Positions 34,862 through 47,320 are shown, numbered from the stretch's first letter. The stretch: 64,000 nt of DNA from Papilionanthe hookeriana x Papilionanthe teres (GCA_022702705.1 CM040430.1:81037239-81101238); one strand, 5' to 3'. The notes: a model not told the origin generated them from the letters alone. Program-made: numbers and translations.

Positions 34862-36010
34862 TCAAGCATAGAAATCCCACACAATGTCTTCATCACCCTG
34901 GTCAGCAGGAGGATTGGGCTGATAATGAGTATACCAGGGGCATTCTGGAAAAGTGACTTCAGGCTCTCCTCTGTAGTATCTAGCTTGAGCATCATAATAT
35001 GTCATCTCAAAATCAGATACTCACTATCATGATCATGTCTTCGCTCTAATCCTTCAATCTTGTGATCAATTCTTTCTAATATTTCATCTAATTTCTCAAA
35101 ACGTTTCCTCTGCAGAGTGATGGCATTCATCAGATCATATAAGGTAGGGGGACTGGAGGCAGGAGGGTCATAGCTAGTAGAAGGGATATCTCTACTAGTA
35201 GTAGGTGCCTTGCTCTTACTTTCTGTTTTCCATTCCTCATGAGATTCATAAGTCTTTATACCTGCTTTACTAATGGGTTTCATTGGATAAACACATTCCT
35301 CATCATCCCTCGCCTCAACTCCAGATAATTGACAAAGTGCATAAATGAGGCCAGGATGCCCTAAATATCCATTTGTCTCACTCTTTGTAGTGGCCATAAT
35401 ATTCTTATAGATTATCTTCCCCACATTAATGCTTCTATTATTCTGAATGCAGAAATTCAGAACAGCCCTCTCTCTAGAGACTTCACTATGATGGTAAGTG
35501 GGTAGCAGAGAGCGAACAGATGAAATAATGTCATGCCTTAGCAGTGGCATTCATCATGGACAATGGAAAGTTAATCTGTTCACGATTTTTCATTTTCCAA
35601 ACTCCTTTCCTATCAGTGAAAAAGTCGATAACATCATTCAACGGGTCTTCCATTGTTCTAAAAGTTTCTTACTCACTAGAATAATAGTGGTGAAGCTCGT
35701 AAAAAGAGTTAATGCGATTGACGCTAAAGTCAAAAGAAAATCCCCTTACTTGGACAGGTGCATCCTCAATTTGAGTCAGATTTGAGTAGAACTCTCTAAC
35801 AACCTCGATAGCAGCTTTATTTGTTGTATACCAAAAGTTCTCCCATCCTCTCTCCTCGATAACTCGTTCCACCTCTCCTCCAGGATTCTCGAAAACTCTA
35901 TCTTGTATACACTTCTTACTTTGAAAGACTGAAGTGTTTCAAGATTGTGCTTTTGCATTTACGAATAGAGTTTCATCGAATTCGAGTCTTCTCTTTTGTC
36001 TCGGAGCCAT
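34862..36010 (-). pseudogene. Athila env-like ORF 2, delta
   Basis: The start is taken at ATG 36010 (APRQKRRLEF...). After a frameshift it continues with VIEERGWENFWYTTNKAAIE, VVREFYSNLTQIEDAPVQVRG and the FSVNRINSFYEL block (35669-35872). The open frame 35550-35002 then carries ERAVLNFCIQNNRSINVGKI, GYLGHPGLIYALCQLSGVEA, a Ser/Thr/Pro-rich segment and a coiled-coil end (ITLQRKRFEKLDEILERIDH). The C-terminus reads DIVWDFYA before a TGA at 34862, matching DIGWDFDI of gamma. Its 182-codon frame is the best-preserved env-like piece in the window. Confidence 0.85.
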
Positions 36011-36372
36011 TATTTTGATCTATCAAATCACAAAAATTCTAAACTAATCTCCAAAATAATAGTACAATGGCTTCTAAAGGGGGTTTAAAACAATCTAAAT
36101 CAATTTCCATGAATTTCTTCCAAGTCTTTTCTCCACATTTTCAATTTTCCAAAATTTCTCAATGTGGAAGAAATTTATGGTGAAAATCAAAAATTTTTGC
36201 ATAGTACCAAAGCTCTTACCAAGGGAAGATGAAATCTGGTCTTATATTTTGTTGAAATCGCTCCAAATCAGAGATCTATCAAGCCCTAGGTTAGTTTTAG
36301 GGTAAAAAGGGGAAGAAGATGATGAATAGTGACATTTGACCGGTCAAAATCGCGGTAAATAGGGTATTTTTG

Positions 36373-36487
36373 CGATCGCGCCTTCAACAGGCTTGTTCGC
36401 ACCTTCGGCGGGCTCTATTGAGTTGATTTCCTATTCTTCTCGGGAAAATCGCGCCGTCAGCGGCCTCGAGCGCGCCGTTGGCGAGAT
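36373..36487 (-). promoter_or_regulatory. GC-rich motif cluster ahead of env-like 2 (delta)
   Basis: Four variants around GCGCCGTCAGCGGCCTCGAG and CACCTTCGGCGGGC, about 360-480 bases upstream of the env-like start. It carries the delta form found in LTR-c. Confidence 0.5.
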
Positions 36488-36891
36488 TCTCAAAAATTGA
36501 CCAATTTTCAAATTTTTGCGATTTCGATCAATTTTAAGCATCGTCGTCATCCATTTGATCCTTTTTATCATATATGTTTTAAATGATTAAGTGATGTATT
36601 AACACAAATAAACATTCACACAACAAAAACATCACTTTTATATATTGAACCCAAGTGTTTGCAACACACAATATATAACACACAAGTAGGTATTCTTTCA
36701 ACCTAAATCCATTGAATCAGAATCGCAATCCAAACCACAACACTCAAAACGCTGAAAACAAAACATTTCACACTTAATCTCATCTATACTGAGATTATTA
36801 AGCAAATAAAGTAATCAAACACACAAACCTAAAATCATTGTTCAAATTAAACTAAACATAATCAAGTAATCAAGTCTTATAATCAAGTCTA

Positions 36892-37300
36892 CTACTCTCC
36901 AGAACTAGTGCTGGTCTCTCCTCTGATATCTCCCATCGTTTGAATATGGACAAACAGGTTGTAAAAAGGTCGGAATGAGAATTCTTCAGTTGAATCTTCA
37001 TTGATCAGTGCCATCCTTCTCATCAATCGCACCAAACTCACTTCAAATTGCCCAGTGTGATCAAAATGTTCTTTCATTTTCCAATTGATGTGATCGAAGA
37101 AATCAGACATGTTGTTAACTGTGCTCGTTAAGTTTTGTACCTGATTTTTCAGATTCTTGATTCTATGCAAGAGCATCGGTGTCTTGTCTGCTACTAAAGG
37201 TTGAACAGGAACAGAATTCTGTGATGCTTGATCCATGGAAGCTCCAAAAAAATACTCTGCTTTAGCCAATTGTGTAACGCCATAATCTGGAAGACTACTT
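36892..37300 (-). pseudogene. C-terminal fragment of env-like ORF 1, delta (truncated)
   Basis: Frame 37269-36892, open slightly further up (GVTQLAKAEYFFGA). It contains the coiled-coil block RIKNLKNQVQNLTSTVNN, then MSDFFDHINWKMKEHFDHTG and EEFSFRPFYNLFVHIQTMGD, ending STSSGE. It aligns with gamma 10130-10430. Homology stops near 37300, so delta is truncated there and has no pol in the window. Confidence 0.8.
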
Positions 37301-37503
37301 AAAGGCTAATTCCGGCAAGAGAGACAAATTTTTATCGTTTTAGATCAAAGCTCGTCTCTTCCCATTCAATGAAAGCACCTTATAAAAGAAATTTGGTGGA
37401 CATTAGCCATGACTTGTACCAGAAATGGTCTCTTGTCTCAAGCAAATTTTGCGCCGTCTATGTTGCTTGGACATGGACAGTTGTCTGATATGTCATTATA
37501 ATA

Positions 37504-37546
<43 letters not shown>

Positions 37547-38140
37547 CTTTACTTATTAATTAATACCATATATTAAAAAAAACTTATAAGAAAAAATTTA
37601 ATTCACAAAGTTAAGATAAATGTGACTCTCTTATATTTTAGTATTTTTTAAATCAGACACGTTAGAAATGTGTCGAACACATATTTAAGGGGTGTTGGGC
37701 GAGTGTCAGTGTCTAAAAAATATCAGTGTCCGAGAAGCGTCCGACTCTCCACATTATTTATTTGAAAGTGTCCGCGAACCATGATTTATCGTTGAAACTA
37801 AAATACTGAATATAATATATTGTCATAAGACCCTTCAATGAAGAATGACACTTTAAAAAAGAAAATAGGTAATGCAGTCGTCTTGTTGTGATTTGGAGAA
37901 AAAACCAAATGTCAAAATTGTCTGTAAACTGGAACATATTATTTTCTCTTAATTATTAATATTAATATTTATTAATCATTTAACATCATTTTAGACCATA
38001 TTAATCATATTATTTCATTTTTAAAAGTAATTAGGAAAGGGGATATGCTTATCTCATAAATTCATCGCTTGATTATTACTGAGTATGTCTGTGAGTACTG
38101 CAGTATTAGAGATAAATTTATATAGAGACATTATTTATAT
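37301..38140. other. Intergenic, AT-rich, with dispersed (AT)n repeat
   Basis: No gene seen. CATTATAATAAAAATTAT and an (AT)n run at 37509-37543 are followed by GTGTC/TGTCCG words (37650-37750). The same combination occurs in the tandem units at 52520-52680, 55920-56082 and 62375-62502, so it is a dispersed repeat. Confidence 0.6.
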
Positions 38141-38146
38141 TTTGCG

Positions 38147-38396
38147 GCATTTACATACATACCGCACAATCCTTGTGTATTTACATATCTAACGCCTACA
38201 ACTTTATATTTATATTCATATCACTCAAAAATTTAATGTCAATTCAAAAATTCAACCATAAATGTTATTTTCTTAAACGTGAGATATAGCTTTTCATTTA
38301 TAAATTTATGACATCAACATGTCATAAACATAATATCAAAATTTTAGATGTTAGATATGTAAATATATAAGAATTGTGTGCTATGTATGTAAATTA
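38147..38396. mobile_element. MITE-like element with ~45-bp inverted termini
   Basis: The left end ATTTACATACATACCGCACA continues to ATTTACATATCTAAC. The right end is its imperfect reverse complement (GTTAGATATGTAAAT ... GTATGTAAAT). The AT-rich core has no coding. Related copies are at 40707-40970, 41617-41840 and 47788-47968 and in the tandem units. Confidence 0.6.
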
Positions 38397-38906
38397 TCTT
38401 TATGTTTTTTCTTTGAAATAAATTTGGATCGGAATATTCTGGTTTAAATCTAATTATGATAGATTTTTTCAATCATTGGATTTGCATTAAATTAGGTATT
38501 ATATACAATAATCAATTAACTCTTATATTAAACCAATTTTAAATTAAATTTAATAACTAAAATTTCCACCAGAAATTTTTTCGTAATGCACGCTTTAAAA
38601 ATACTATTATTATCTTGCTGGAATATAAAAAATAATAATACTAATAATAGTATCTTTAATGGCAATTCCACGTGCAACAATTTGAGACCTCACGTAATTT
38701 ATCGCGCTAATAACAATTTACTATTAATTTACTGCATCAGATTAAGTAGATCCGGTGTAACATTGATTAATATATTCAATATCAATACACAACTCTCTAA
38801 AATGAATTTCTCAAACATTGAAAGAACATATTGATAATCAAAATTCAAAAAAAAAAAAAAACATTACAACTAAAAAACATTAAAAAATCAGCATATTCTG
38901 AGTAAA
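38397..38906. other. Intergenic AT-rich region downstream of the F-box gene
   Basis: I see no gene. An A14-type run is at 38852. A short open frame at 38586-38834 has no recognisable features. Confidence 0.5.
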
Positions 38907-38912
38907 TTTATT
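38907..38912 (-). terminator. Poly(A) signal candidate of the F-box gene
   Basis: AATAAA on the minus strand, 162 bases after the stop codon at 39074. Confidence 0.45.
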
Positions 38913-39073
38913 AACTTTGAATCATATTTATCTAAAACTAAATCTCCCTCAAATTATATTGCTTATTTTGCTCCTCAAGTCCTCGTGTAACGGAGTGTAG
39001 TACTCTCCGCATGTACTACGAAGTATTAAGAGGATCCGTCCATTCGACTTTACATGCAACATCAACACCAATG

Positions 39074-40053
39074 TTATTCGTTACAAATCTTTGCCGCATC
39101 AAAATTTAAGGTTATCCAGTTAGGAGCATTCCAACTTCTCCAACCTAACGCATAGATCTTCACAAAAATATTGAGTTCTGATTCTCCACCAGCTTCCATC
39201 CGACAACCATTGATATATAATCGTTTGTTGACTGGGTCGCTCTCACCGTCATCGTTTAAAATCTGCTTTGGAAACCATAATTTGAACCCTATCAATTTGA
39301 TCATTGGAGGTCTTTCGTCGAGCATGTAGAGCTTTAATTTGTTGAGGGCATAAATGTGGCCGTTACCAGCGAGAATGATATCTATTATGCCTTTACTTGC
39401 TTCCATGAAAACTCTCCACTTTTGGTCGCTTCCTTGCCTGCAAACTATAAGCCTTTTGTCTATGATATATGGGTTTTCGTTGAATATTTCAACAATGCAA
39501 GCCACTGCAATGCCTGCGCTTACACTCGAAGAGACGACCACCTTACGAATTATTAATTGGGATATATTGTGATTAGTAGGTTTGAGCATATGATAAGATA
39601 TGGGTGGAAATATGAGTTCACGATTCAATACGGGGTTGAAGAGAAAAATATTTTTGTGGTTGCTTGATATAAATACTAGCCATCCATTGGAAGCGCAAAA
39701 AAAGACATTTGAGAAGATGTGAAAAATGGTAGGGAGATGGAGCGACTGATACTCATATTCTTCTCGTTATCATGGAAGTTGTTAAACTTTGTAAAGCAAA
39801 TGACGTTATTCCGTATCTCGAGGCTAATCTTGTAGCGTGGGAGATGGTTGGGGATCGGAATGATAGAACGCCAATAGGAACAGATCGTGCGAAAGGAGAT
39901 GAGATCGGCGCGATGATGAAGCTCTAGCTTATCTCTGATTTGTAGCAATATGTCAATGGGGAGTTCGGACCATGATGAAGAATCTGACGAAGAAGTTGAC
40001 ATTGAAAAAGAAGAAGAAGGAGGAGGCGAGGAGGAAGAGGAATCGTTCAACAT
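39074..40053 (-). pseudogene. F-box / DUF295 protein gene with one frameshift
   Basis: F-box proteins recruit substrates to SCF ubiquitin ligases. ATG 40053 opens a Ser-rich N-terminus, then an F-box at residues about 28-66 (WSELPIDILLQIRDKLELHH, SFRTICSYWRSIIP). The second half (39703-39074) carries the DUF295 region: NGWLVFISSNHKNIFLFNPV, then KWRVFMEASKGIIDIILAGN, GHIYALN and GWRSWNAPNW near the end. The frames are offset by one base at an A7/T7 run (39697-39703); an eighth base would join them into about 326 codons, single-exon, typical for the family. So this is either a recent pseudogene or a homopolymer assembly error. TATA and poly(A) candidates are in place. Confidence 0.85.
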
Positions 40054-40126
40054 TGAGGTGGAGTTTTTAAATGTTGTTGCTTGAAAGTTGGAAGGATTAG
40101 CAGAGACAGAAATTGCAATGAGACGA

Positions 40127-40133
40127 ATTTATA
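40127..40133 (-). promoter_or_regulatory. TATA box candidate of the F-box gene
   Basis: TATAAAT on the minus strand (CTTATAAATTC), about 75 bases upstream of the start codon. A weaker CATAAATAG lies about 50 bases further up. Confidence 0.5.
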
Positions 40134-40199
40134 AGATAAGAGAAGGACACGTTTCTATTATAAGCTTCTTAAAACGGCTATTTATGGCAAGGATGAAAT

Positions 40200-40706
40200 C
40201 AAATTATTTTTCTTTCTAAATTTAGTTGAAATTGAATGAACCCGAATCATCCCAACGTGTTTTTTTATATGGTAATGTTTCCTTTTTCTTGATTTATATT
40301 TTATATAATCGAAAGGAAATAGTATTTATTTATAAATCTGCAACATATGTTGAGATATCTTATTATTTGATAAATAATTTATCAAGATATTATGATATAT
40401 TTATGTTAAGATGTTATAATTTTAGAAAGATTTACATATGTGTACTTTAAGATTTTAATTTTAGTTATACTCATGCATGATACCAAACAAATAGTTATCT
40501 TGAGGATAATTTTATATATTTAATTTAAATAGATGAATTTCTTTTTTAATTAAATGTATTATTTGGGATAAAATAAATTTTTACTTGAAAATATTATTGC
40601 ATAGAAAATAATAGGATATTTTGGAATCTGATTCACGTGATTCAGGTAAGTAAAATTCTCCAACTTCCCTATTGAATAATTAATGCACAAAATTATTTTC
40701 GTATTG
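40200..40706. other. Intergenic AT-rich DNA
   Basis: Nothing recognisable beyond chance short open frames. Confidence 0.6.
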
Positions 40707-40970
40707 GAAGATTTACATATATGAACACCTAAACTTTAAATTTACATACATACCACTCAATTTCTATGTATTTACATATCTAACACCAGAACTTTAAATT
40801 TTACATACCTATGCTTAAAAGATGTATTTCAAATTTTGAAAATTAGAAATAATAATATAGCAAAAATTAAAATATGATATGAAAATTTTGGGTGGTAAAA
40901 ATGTAAAAAAGTAAAGTTTATATTTTAGATGTTTATATAGATAAGAAATTCGTGTATAGATGTAAATGCC
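40707..40970. mobile_element. MITE-like element, second copy
   Basis: The left end (GATTTACATATATGAACACC) is followed by an internal ATTTACATACATACCACTCA and ATTTACATATCTAACACC. The right end is the degenerate inverted copy (ATAGATAAGAAATTCGTG, GATGTAAATGCC). Confidence 0.5.
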
Positions 40971-41616
40971 TCTATATTTAAAAAAAAAAAAAAAAAAGAA
41001 AAAAGCGCTTTATTTTGTATACTTCAAATATATATTTATATTACAATTTGCTTATTTTTCTTATATTTGAGCAAATCAAAATACAGAATAAAATAATGAG
41101 ATAAAATTATAATTAGTTTGGAGGTGCAAATTTATTTATTAATTATTTTGCATATAATTATTTATTAGGTTTTAAATAAATATTTTATATTTAATTTGAG
41201 TTTCTCATAAAATTGTACTTTCATGAAATTATGTTTAATGTAAAAATTTATATTAAAAAGTAAAATTATTTTTTTAATAAAATAATATAAAATATATTAA
41301 AATATTTGTAATAATATTTAATTAATCAATGATGATAAAATATAAGTCTTAATTTTAAGTTATGTGATATTTTTTTAACTAATTTATTTTATAATAAATT
41401 TAACAATCATTTTTCAGCTTTGACACACAATTTTTAAGTATTTAGATATCTAAGAATGCATATTTCCATACATATCTCTCAAAATCATTAATATCATATT
41501 AAAAGAGCACTATCATTATTTTTTAATAATTAAAATACATATTTTTATGATATGATGTCGATGTGTTATAAATATAAATATCAAATTTTAGGATGTAAAT
41601 TTTGTTCTTTTAAGGG
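40971..41616. other. Intergenic, very AT-rich
   Basis: An A17-type run at 40981 and long AT-only stretches. A decayed copy of the MITE-like family may lie at 41419-41600. No gene seen. Confidence 0.5.
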
Positions 41617-41840
41617 AAGTTTTTATACGTGCCACCCAATTCTTATTTATTTACACATTATTTTTTTATTTATACTAATCCAAAATTTTCATATCACATA
41701 AAAATATCATCATTTAAATATTAAAAAAAAGTGAAATATACATTTTCAAACATAGATAAAATAACATGTGTGTAAGAATTGAAGTTTACGTGCTTGATAT
41801 GTAAATACATAGGAATTGAGTGGTATGCATGTAAATCTTC
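41617..41840. mobile_element. MITE-like element, third copy
   Basis: Left AAGTTTTTATACGTGCCACC and right end GATATGTAAATACATAGGAA then GAGTGGTATGCATGTAAAT form imperfect inverted termini of the same family. Confidence 0.5.
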
Positions 41841-42409
41841 TTATTTTAGGGTTTTGCACTTGTATACCACCAAAATCTTTCATAACTTTATGTGAAATGC
41901 ACAAATCTTACAACATACCTCTGTACCATGGAAATCCTTAGCATTACACATTTCTCTCTCTTTCTCTCATGGAAAAATATTCTGTCTGAACATCTGCACC
42001 AATCACCAGCTGCTATATCCGCCGATGATGATGTATATGATGATGCCAGTAGTTAGGACACTACATGTCCGAAAGAAATATTTTCTCCTCTCCATGCCTT
42101 AATCGCCCCCATCCAAAAATCACTCCTTGAAAAAATTGGCGTTAGGAAGAGGTGAAACCTGTCCCAATACTTCTGCATAATCTTTTGTCTTCTCTCTTCA
42201 GGCGTTACTAGCCTCACTTTTGCAGCCCTAAGGAGGGAAAATATTTGCGTACGTAAGATGTACGCAGCACTACATACGTCATCCAATAGGAGGCAGCCAC
42301 GTATCTATAACTTTGTTGTAACCTACAAATACAGGGAGGTTACAAAGAAGTTACCGGTAGGTTACGGGGCGTTATCGGTCATTAAAGTTGTTCGTGATCA
42401 TGAGGTGGT
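41841..42409. other. Intergenic region, no assigned gene
   Basis: A 77-codon open frame on the minus strand (42286-42053) has ordinary composition but no domain I recognise and no splice or promoter context. The stretch 42310-42390 contains iterated GGTTAC words. Confidence 0.4.
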
Positions 42410-45260
42410 TTAAAATATATATAGTTTTGTAAAATAGGATTTTAATTTAATTTAATATATATGGGTTTTTGAAAATAATATTTTAATTTTGAAGAATACG
42501 AAATTAAACTGATCTCATATAAATGTTAGTTTAGATAATCAGTGTTTCACCACAAGACATGTATCTATCCCAAAGAATAGATGCATTGCTTGGGGTGAGA
42601 CTTGATCAAATAAAACTAAAGAATTCATGACATCCGTTTGGTCTGCGAACCATTGTTGACCGACAGTTTCCCCTATCTAATATGAAAGAATTGGATAAGA
42701 TTTATATTAATCTTGGGTCTTTAAGTTTCATATAAGGGCAAGCCCCTTTAGTTAATTACATCTTAAATAATCGAGGTCATCTTAGAAAAATCTTGATATA
42801 AATCAGGAAATATTTATATTCATAACTTCCAAATGTAAGGTTTTCAAAGAAAATGTGATAGTCGAAAATTCAATAGGTGAATGGCTTCGGAACAATTAAT
42901 TTTATCAGAATCCAAATGAGAGAAGGCTAGGGCAAGGACATAGATCCAAAAAATCGTAATGTCTTCTCAAACTATCCTATGGTTTGGCTTTGATTTAGGA
43001 TATTTATTCGATGTTTCATCTTGTCAATTTTATTTTCTATGACTTATGTTCACTTGATACCGATAATGTGAATAGCCTGGAAGATAGGAGGATTTCTGTC
43101 ATATCCGACGACAACCTCGGAAACCTAAAACGAGTTAGGGTTTATGTTGCACTGACATGGTTATGCGAGGGCTTAAAGAAATAAGGTGTGGATTTATGCT
43201 TTACTAGCAATGTCTACCTCGAAGTCCTATGACTTTTTGTTTTAATTTCTAAAGAGATTTGCTGTTGAAGATAGTCGTGTTGCCCACCGTGCATGCTCCG
43301 AGCTCCTCATTGTAGCATGTTTAATTTAAAGAAGTGTCAATTAGAGAGAAAAGAAAAGTATCATGTTCTGAGAATATTTAAATTGAGGGTCTTAATATTT
43401 TATTAGTGGGAACATTAAAGTTGATTATAGCGATACCGGTTAAGATCTCACAGTTCCATCATCCCAGTACCACCATTTTCATCGGATTCACTTAGTCCAA
43501 ATGAATTTACTAAACTCAACTTAATGAGTTCCATAGTTTCATTTAGACCATAAGAAACCCCGTTAGCAACACGTAGGTTACCTCCTCCGAGGGATTCCCG
43601 ATCATCCAACGAGACGTTTTAATTTAGTTACAATTGTGATTTTTGTTTTGTTTGTGATTAAATTTTGAGTTGTTTTATATTTTAAATGTTGTGGCGGTGA
43701 ATTTTATTTTGTCTTGATTTTTAATTTTGATTTTTTGTCTCAGTTAAGCTTTGGAAATTATTTTTTAATTAGGAAAATTATGTGGATGGTCCCTAAATGA
43801 TTAGGAGACCAAATGTGATAATTTGGTGATTTTAAATATTTTTGTAATTTTTATTATTTTTTAATTATTTAAATATTTAAAATATGGTTAAAAATGAAAA
43901 TTTTATTAAAACTCCAATTTTATTTTTCAAAAATTCATCTAATCACAAAGAACTCCCAAAATCAATTTGACAATTTTTTAGTTATATTTTAATTATTAAA
44001 ATTAGTTTAATGTTCAATATTATCATTTCACTTAAAAAATTTATTTAGGTGGCTAAATGAACTCCAAATACCATGAATTTTTTATGGGGAGTTCTCTAAC
44101 CTTTAAAATTTAGTGGAGAATTGTTTTTTAAGCCATTTACACATTTGGTTTATTCTAATTAATTAAAAATTAGTTTTGAGTTAAGTTAAAGATTAAGTTA
44201 TTTCTTAAGGATTTGGCCCATAAAAATTTATCCTAGGGTCCTTCAGTCAAAGGTAACCTACCATGATTTTTCTGGAATTTTCCAATTAACATGCTAATTA
44301 TTGGAATTAATTTATCAAAACAGATGCAAAAATTTGGAAAATATAGATCTCTTCATAGAGGTCTCCTCTAATCTTGGAAAAATCAGAGAAGATCCCCATG
44401 ACAGAGGCTACAACATGCTAAAATGGCAATCCATGGTGAAATGTCTAAGTGCACGGAGAATTCAAATACTACAGAAAATATTTAATTAATTAAAAATCAT
44501 ACATGCATCAAATAAACTTCAAACCATTTCCACATTATTCTCCTCTGTTCATTGAGCAAGAAGGTATTTTTATTTTATTTTAATGATTTTTCTACACCAA
44601 GTTATGGATTTTTAAAGTTTACGTGATTTAAATAATTCAGAAAATATGAATTTTTCTACTTAACCACGTCATCATCGGCGGTGTCGAAGTGGCCACGCGG
44701 CACTACAGGATTGGCTGGTGCTATCTGATTTGACGGTGCATTCATGGACCATTCCTCTATTTGACACAATCAGAGCCCTCCATTCATTACACGCGCAATT
44801 GAACGATTGCCCGTCTTCGTCCCCGTCTGGTGTGATCCAGTGACCGTCCACACTAAAACCCTAATTTCTCAGCCTAGACTCAATGAAAACTCTTCGAGTT
44901 TGATCTTATGGACTCATCTAAGCATGACAAACATATCCACACGACTAATCATGGTTTAAATTAACCCTAATTACATGGAGAATTTAGAGAAGCTCGGGAA
45001 GAAGGATAGTTCAATACCTTGGCTCTGAGAAGTGAAGCTTCAATCAAAGATGCTCTACACCTTGGTGGGGCTCCCAGGAGCTCAGTGATGAAGCTTCTTG
45101 CCCTGGTGAATTGCCTAGGTATGAAAGTGATCAGACTCGATTTGGAGCTTTAATGAAAGCCCCTGCTATTGTGGCCTGGTGATGGGGTTTTCAGTGGGGA
45201 ATTCAAAATATTAGACCTTATCTTCAACTCAAAAGGGTTATTTATAGGTGGAAATTCAAA
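42410..45260 (+). mobile_element. Unit D: diverged, internally deleted relative of units A-C
   Basis: Collinear with unit A in blocks: 42480-43740 with unit A about 180-1500 (GACATCCGTTTGGTC, GTTAGCAACACGTAGGTTAC), 43760-44660 with about 3350-4270 (TTCCACATTATTCTCCTCT), and 44790-45200 with about 4410-4900 (GAGAAGTGAAGCTTCAATC). The (AATTT)n tract and its surroundings are deleted. The element stops before the G/T-rich block and the 3' hairpin; the first ~100 bases are also lost. Divergence is much higher than between A and B, so this family has a long history here. Confidence 0.75.
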
Positions 45261-46500
45261 AAAATGATGAAAATTTCAAATTTTCAATAACATAAATTTG
45301 GGGCTAGCAAACCCGTAGGCGTATCCATGCACATGCAGTTGTGCGACATTATGCAGAAACAGTTCATGAACCATTCTGCATGTTGGAATGGCTTCACAAT
45401 TGCCAATATGTGCACACGCCCTGCAACACGTCACATGCAGCCTCGCAATGTTATGTGTGTGTCCCCACAACACCCTACACATGCCTCGAGCTCCGCCCCT
45501 CAGCGCCCTGCTCACAACCACACTCTGTGCGCTTTAGTGCCACAAATGTGCCCTTACCACAAATGCACACATCAATGCTTGCATGTGCCTGAGCATGCAC
45601 ATGTGTACATGTGTCCGAGCATGCACATTTGTACATGTGTCGCACCACTGCTATCATCATGCATGTTGTTGTATCCCTACATTCATTTGTACTAGTTTAG
45701 GGGCCCCATTACACCCTTACACATGTAATCATACTCATTATTTTATATGAATGTACATGCGTACTCATGCATGCATGCCTACACATCTAGGTGCCCAAAC
45801 ACTGCTACTGGACCACTGTTGCTTGATCGTTGCCATTGTCAACCAGGATAACAAAAATATGATCAAAACTCCATAAAGCATCCATGGCAGCTAAAGTCTT
45901 CCCAAAGTATAATTTTTTGAAATATTTGAAGTTATATATTTAGACAAAACAAACAACATCGCCTGAAAATAAGGGTCAATAAATGTGTTATCATTAAATT
46001 TTTATCAAGTCGGAATCTCGATGAATTTTTAATGAATAATCTTTCAAATTCAAATTTAAGAACATCTAGGCCCAATTTCAGCAAGTTGGTAGTCAAACAT
46101 ATCATCTCACAAGATGAATCAAATAATACCAAAATTGGTTAACTTCAGGTTCAATCAAGCCCATATCATTCTATTGATGCACATTTAGAAGCTTTGTATC
46201 ATCAAGTAAATATTAACTGAACTTCAAATTTGACATATTTATAGTCAAATCGAGAGCATTGACTAGAGAAATCCAACGAGCCTAAGATTACTAAATTTTG
46301 AGGTCATTTAAGCACTCAAATCATTAAAAGCCAATAATATATGATCAAGGGAGATCAACATGGATAGTTAAGCCGGGTCGTTTGGAAAGTTGTGTCAAAA
46401 GATCAAAATGCTCGTTCATGCTCATTCACAAAAAACTTATAAATACACATTATTTCTTTGCTTGAAGGAGGAGAAGAAGAGATGGAGCAGTTACATTACA
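45261..46500. other. Intergenic; TGCACATG-rich segment
   Basis: 45300-45780 is rich in CATGCA, GCACATG and ACATGTGT words. It includes a 26-bp unit present twice at 45591-45642 (GAGCATGCACATKTGTACAT GTGTCS). No domain in the open frames. Confidence 0.5.
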
Positions 46501-46911
46501 GAGCATGTTCTTTCGAAGACCTGAAGACTAATTGTCGACTTTCATATCCACCGTCTATCATCCACCGACCACCGACAACCACTACATGCTTGCATCACCT
46601 GCTATTACCGACCATCGTTTGTCGGTGACCATTGCATACAGTTATGTCAATCAGAATGCAACTGTTGTCTCTAACATTTGTATTTTATTTGTGATGGGTA
46701 AGAACGAGTGTAATTTTGAGTGTAAGATTGTAGTTACACTTCCCATTGTTGTGAGAGAAGGGCACGCCTTGTACTTACAAACACATATGAGGTCAGACTC
46801 GTAATTTTTTCACTTTTAGGATTCTTTCTTGTAAAAAATTTGTCTTCTAGTGAGACTTTTCTTTTATCATGTGTTTGAGTTGGATATTTGTGCAGCGCTA
46901 AGTTGTTACTA

Positions 46912-46956
<45 letters not shown>

Positions 46957-47320
46957 ATATGTTGATAATTAAAATTTAAAAAAATTTATGCTAATAATAT
47001 TTGATTAGGGCACTTGGAACTTAAATTCGTCTATTTATAACCATTTAGCTGTACAAAAGGAATAATAGCCAAATATTATTTTCCTAGAGTTTTCTATATG
47101 ATTGATATCTATTTCATTAAAAGAAAAAACAATTCTTACCGCTGCTTCCAAGGAAAAGATAATCATTTAAACCTTTCCTCCTCTCCATTATACCACATAG
47201 CCTCCAACTCGAACTGATCTGTCAATGAGGTTCATAAATGTTTCCCCTTGAACACGTCCCCGTTACTTCAGTTAAACGCTTCATTATCGCTGAACCCTTC
47301 CCAAGCGATTCGACTCCCGG
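46501..47320. other. Intergenic, with (CA)n/(TA)n microsatellite
   Basis: (CA)n at 46913-46942 continues into (TA)n to 46958. A 90-codon frame at 46532-46804 has no recognisable feature. Confidence 0.6.

Noticed and set aside
42053..42286. 77-codon minus-strand ORF as a gene
   Set aside because: No recognisable domain, no splice or promoter context, no second copy to support it.
45327..45695. 122-codon His/Cys-rich ORF
   Set aside because: Composition follows directly from the CATG/CACATG-rich DNA, and overlapping frames on both strands are equally open.
46532..46804. 90-codon plus-strand ORF as a gene
   Set aside because: No domain or signal; isolated chance frame in intergenic DNA.
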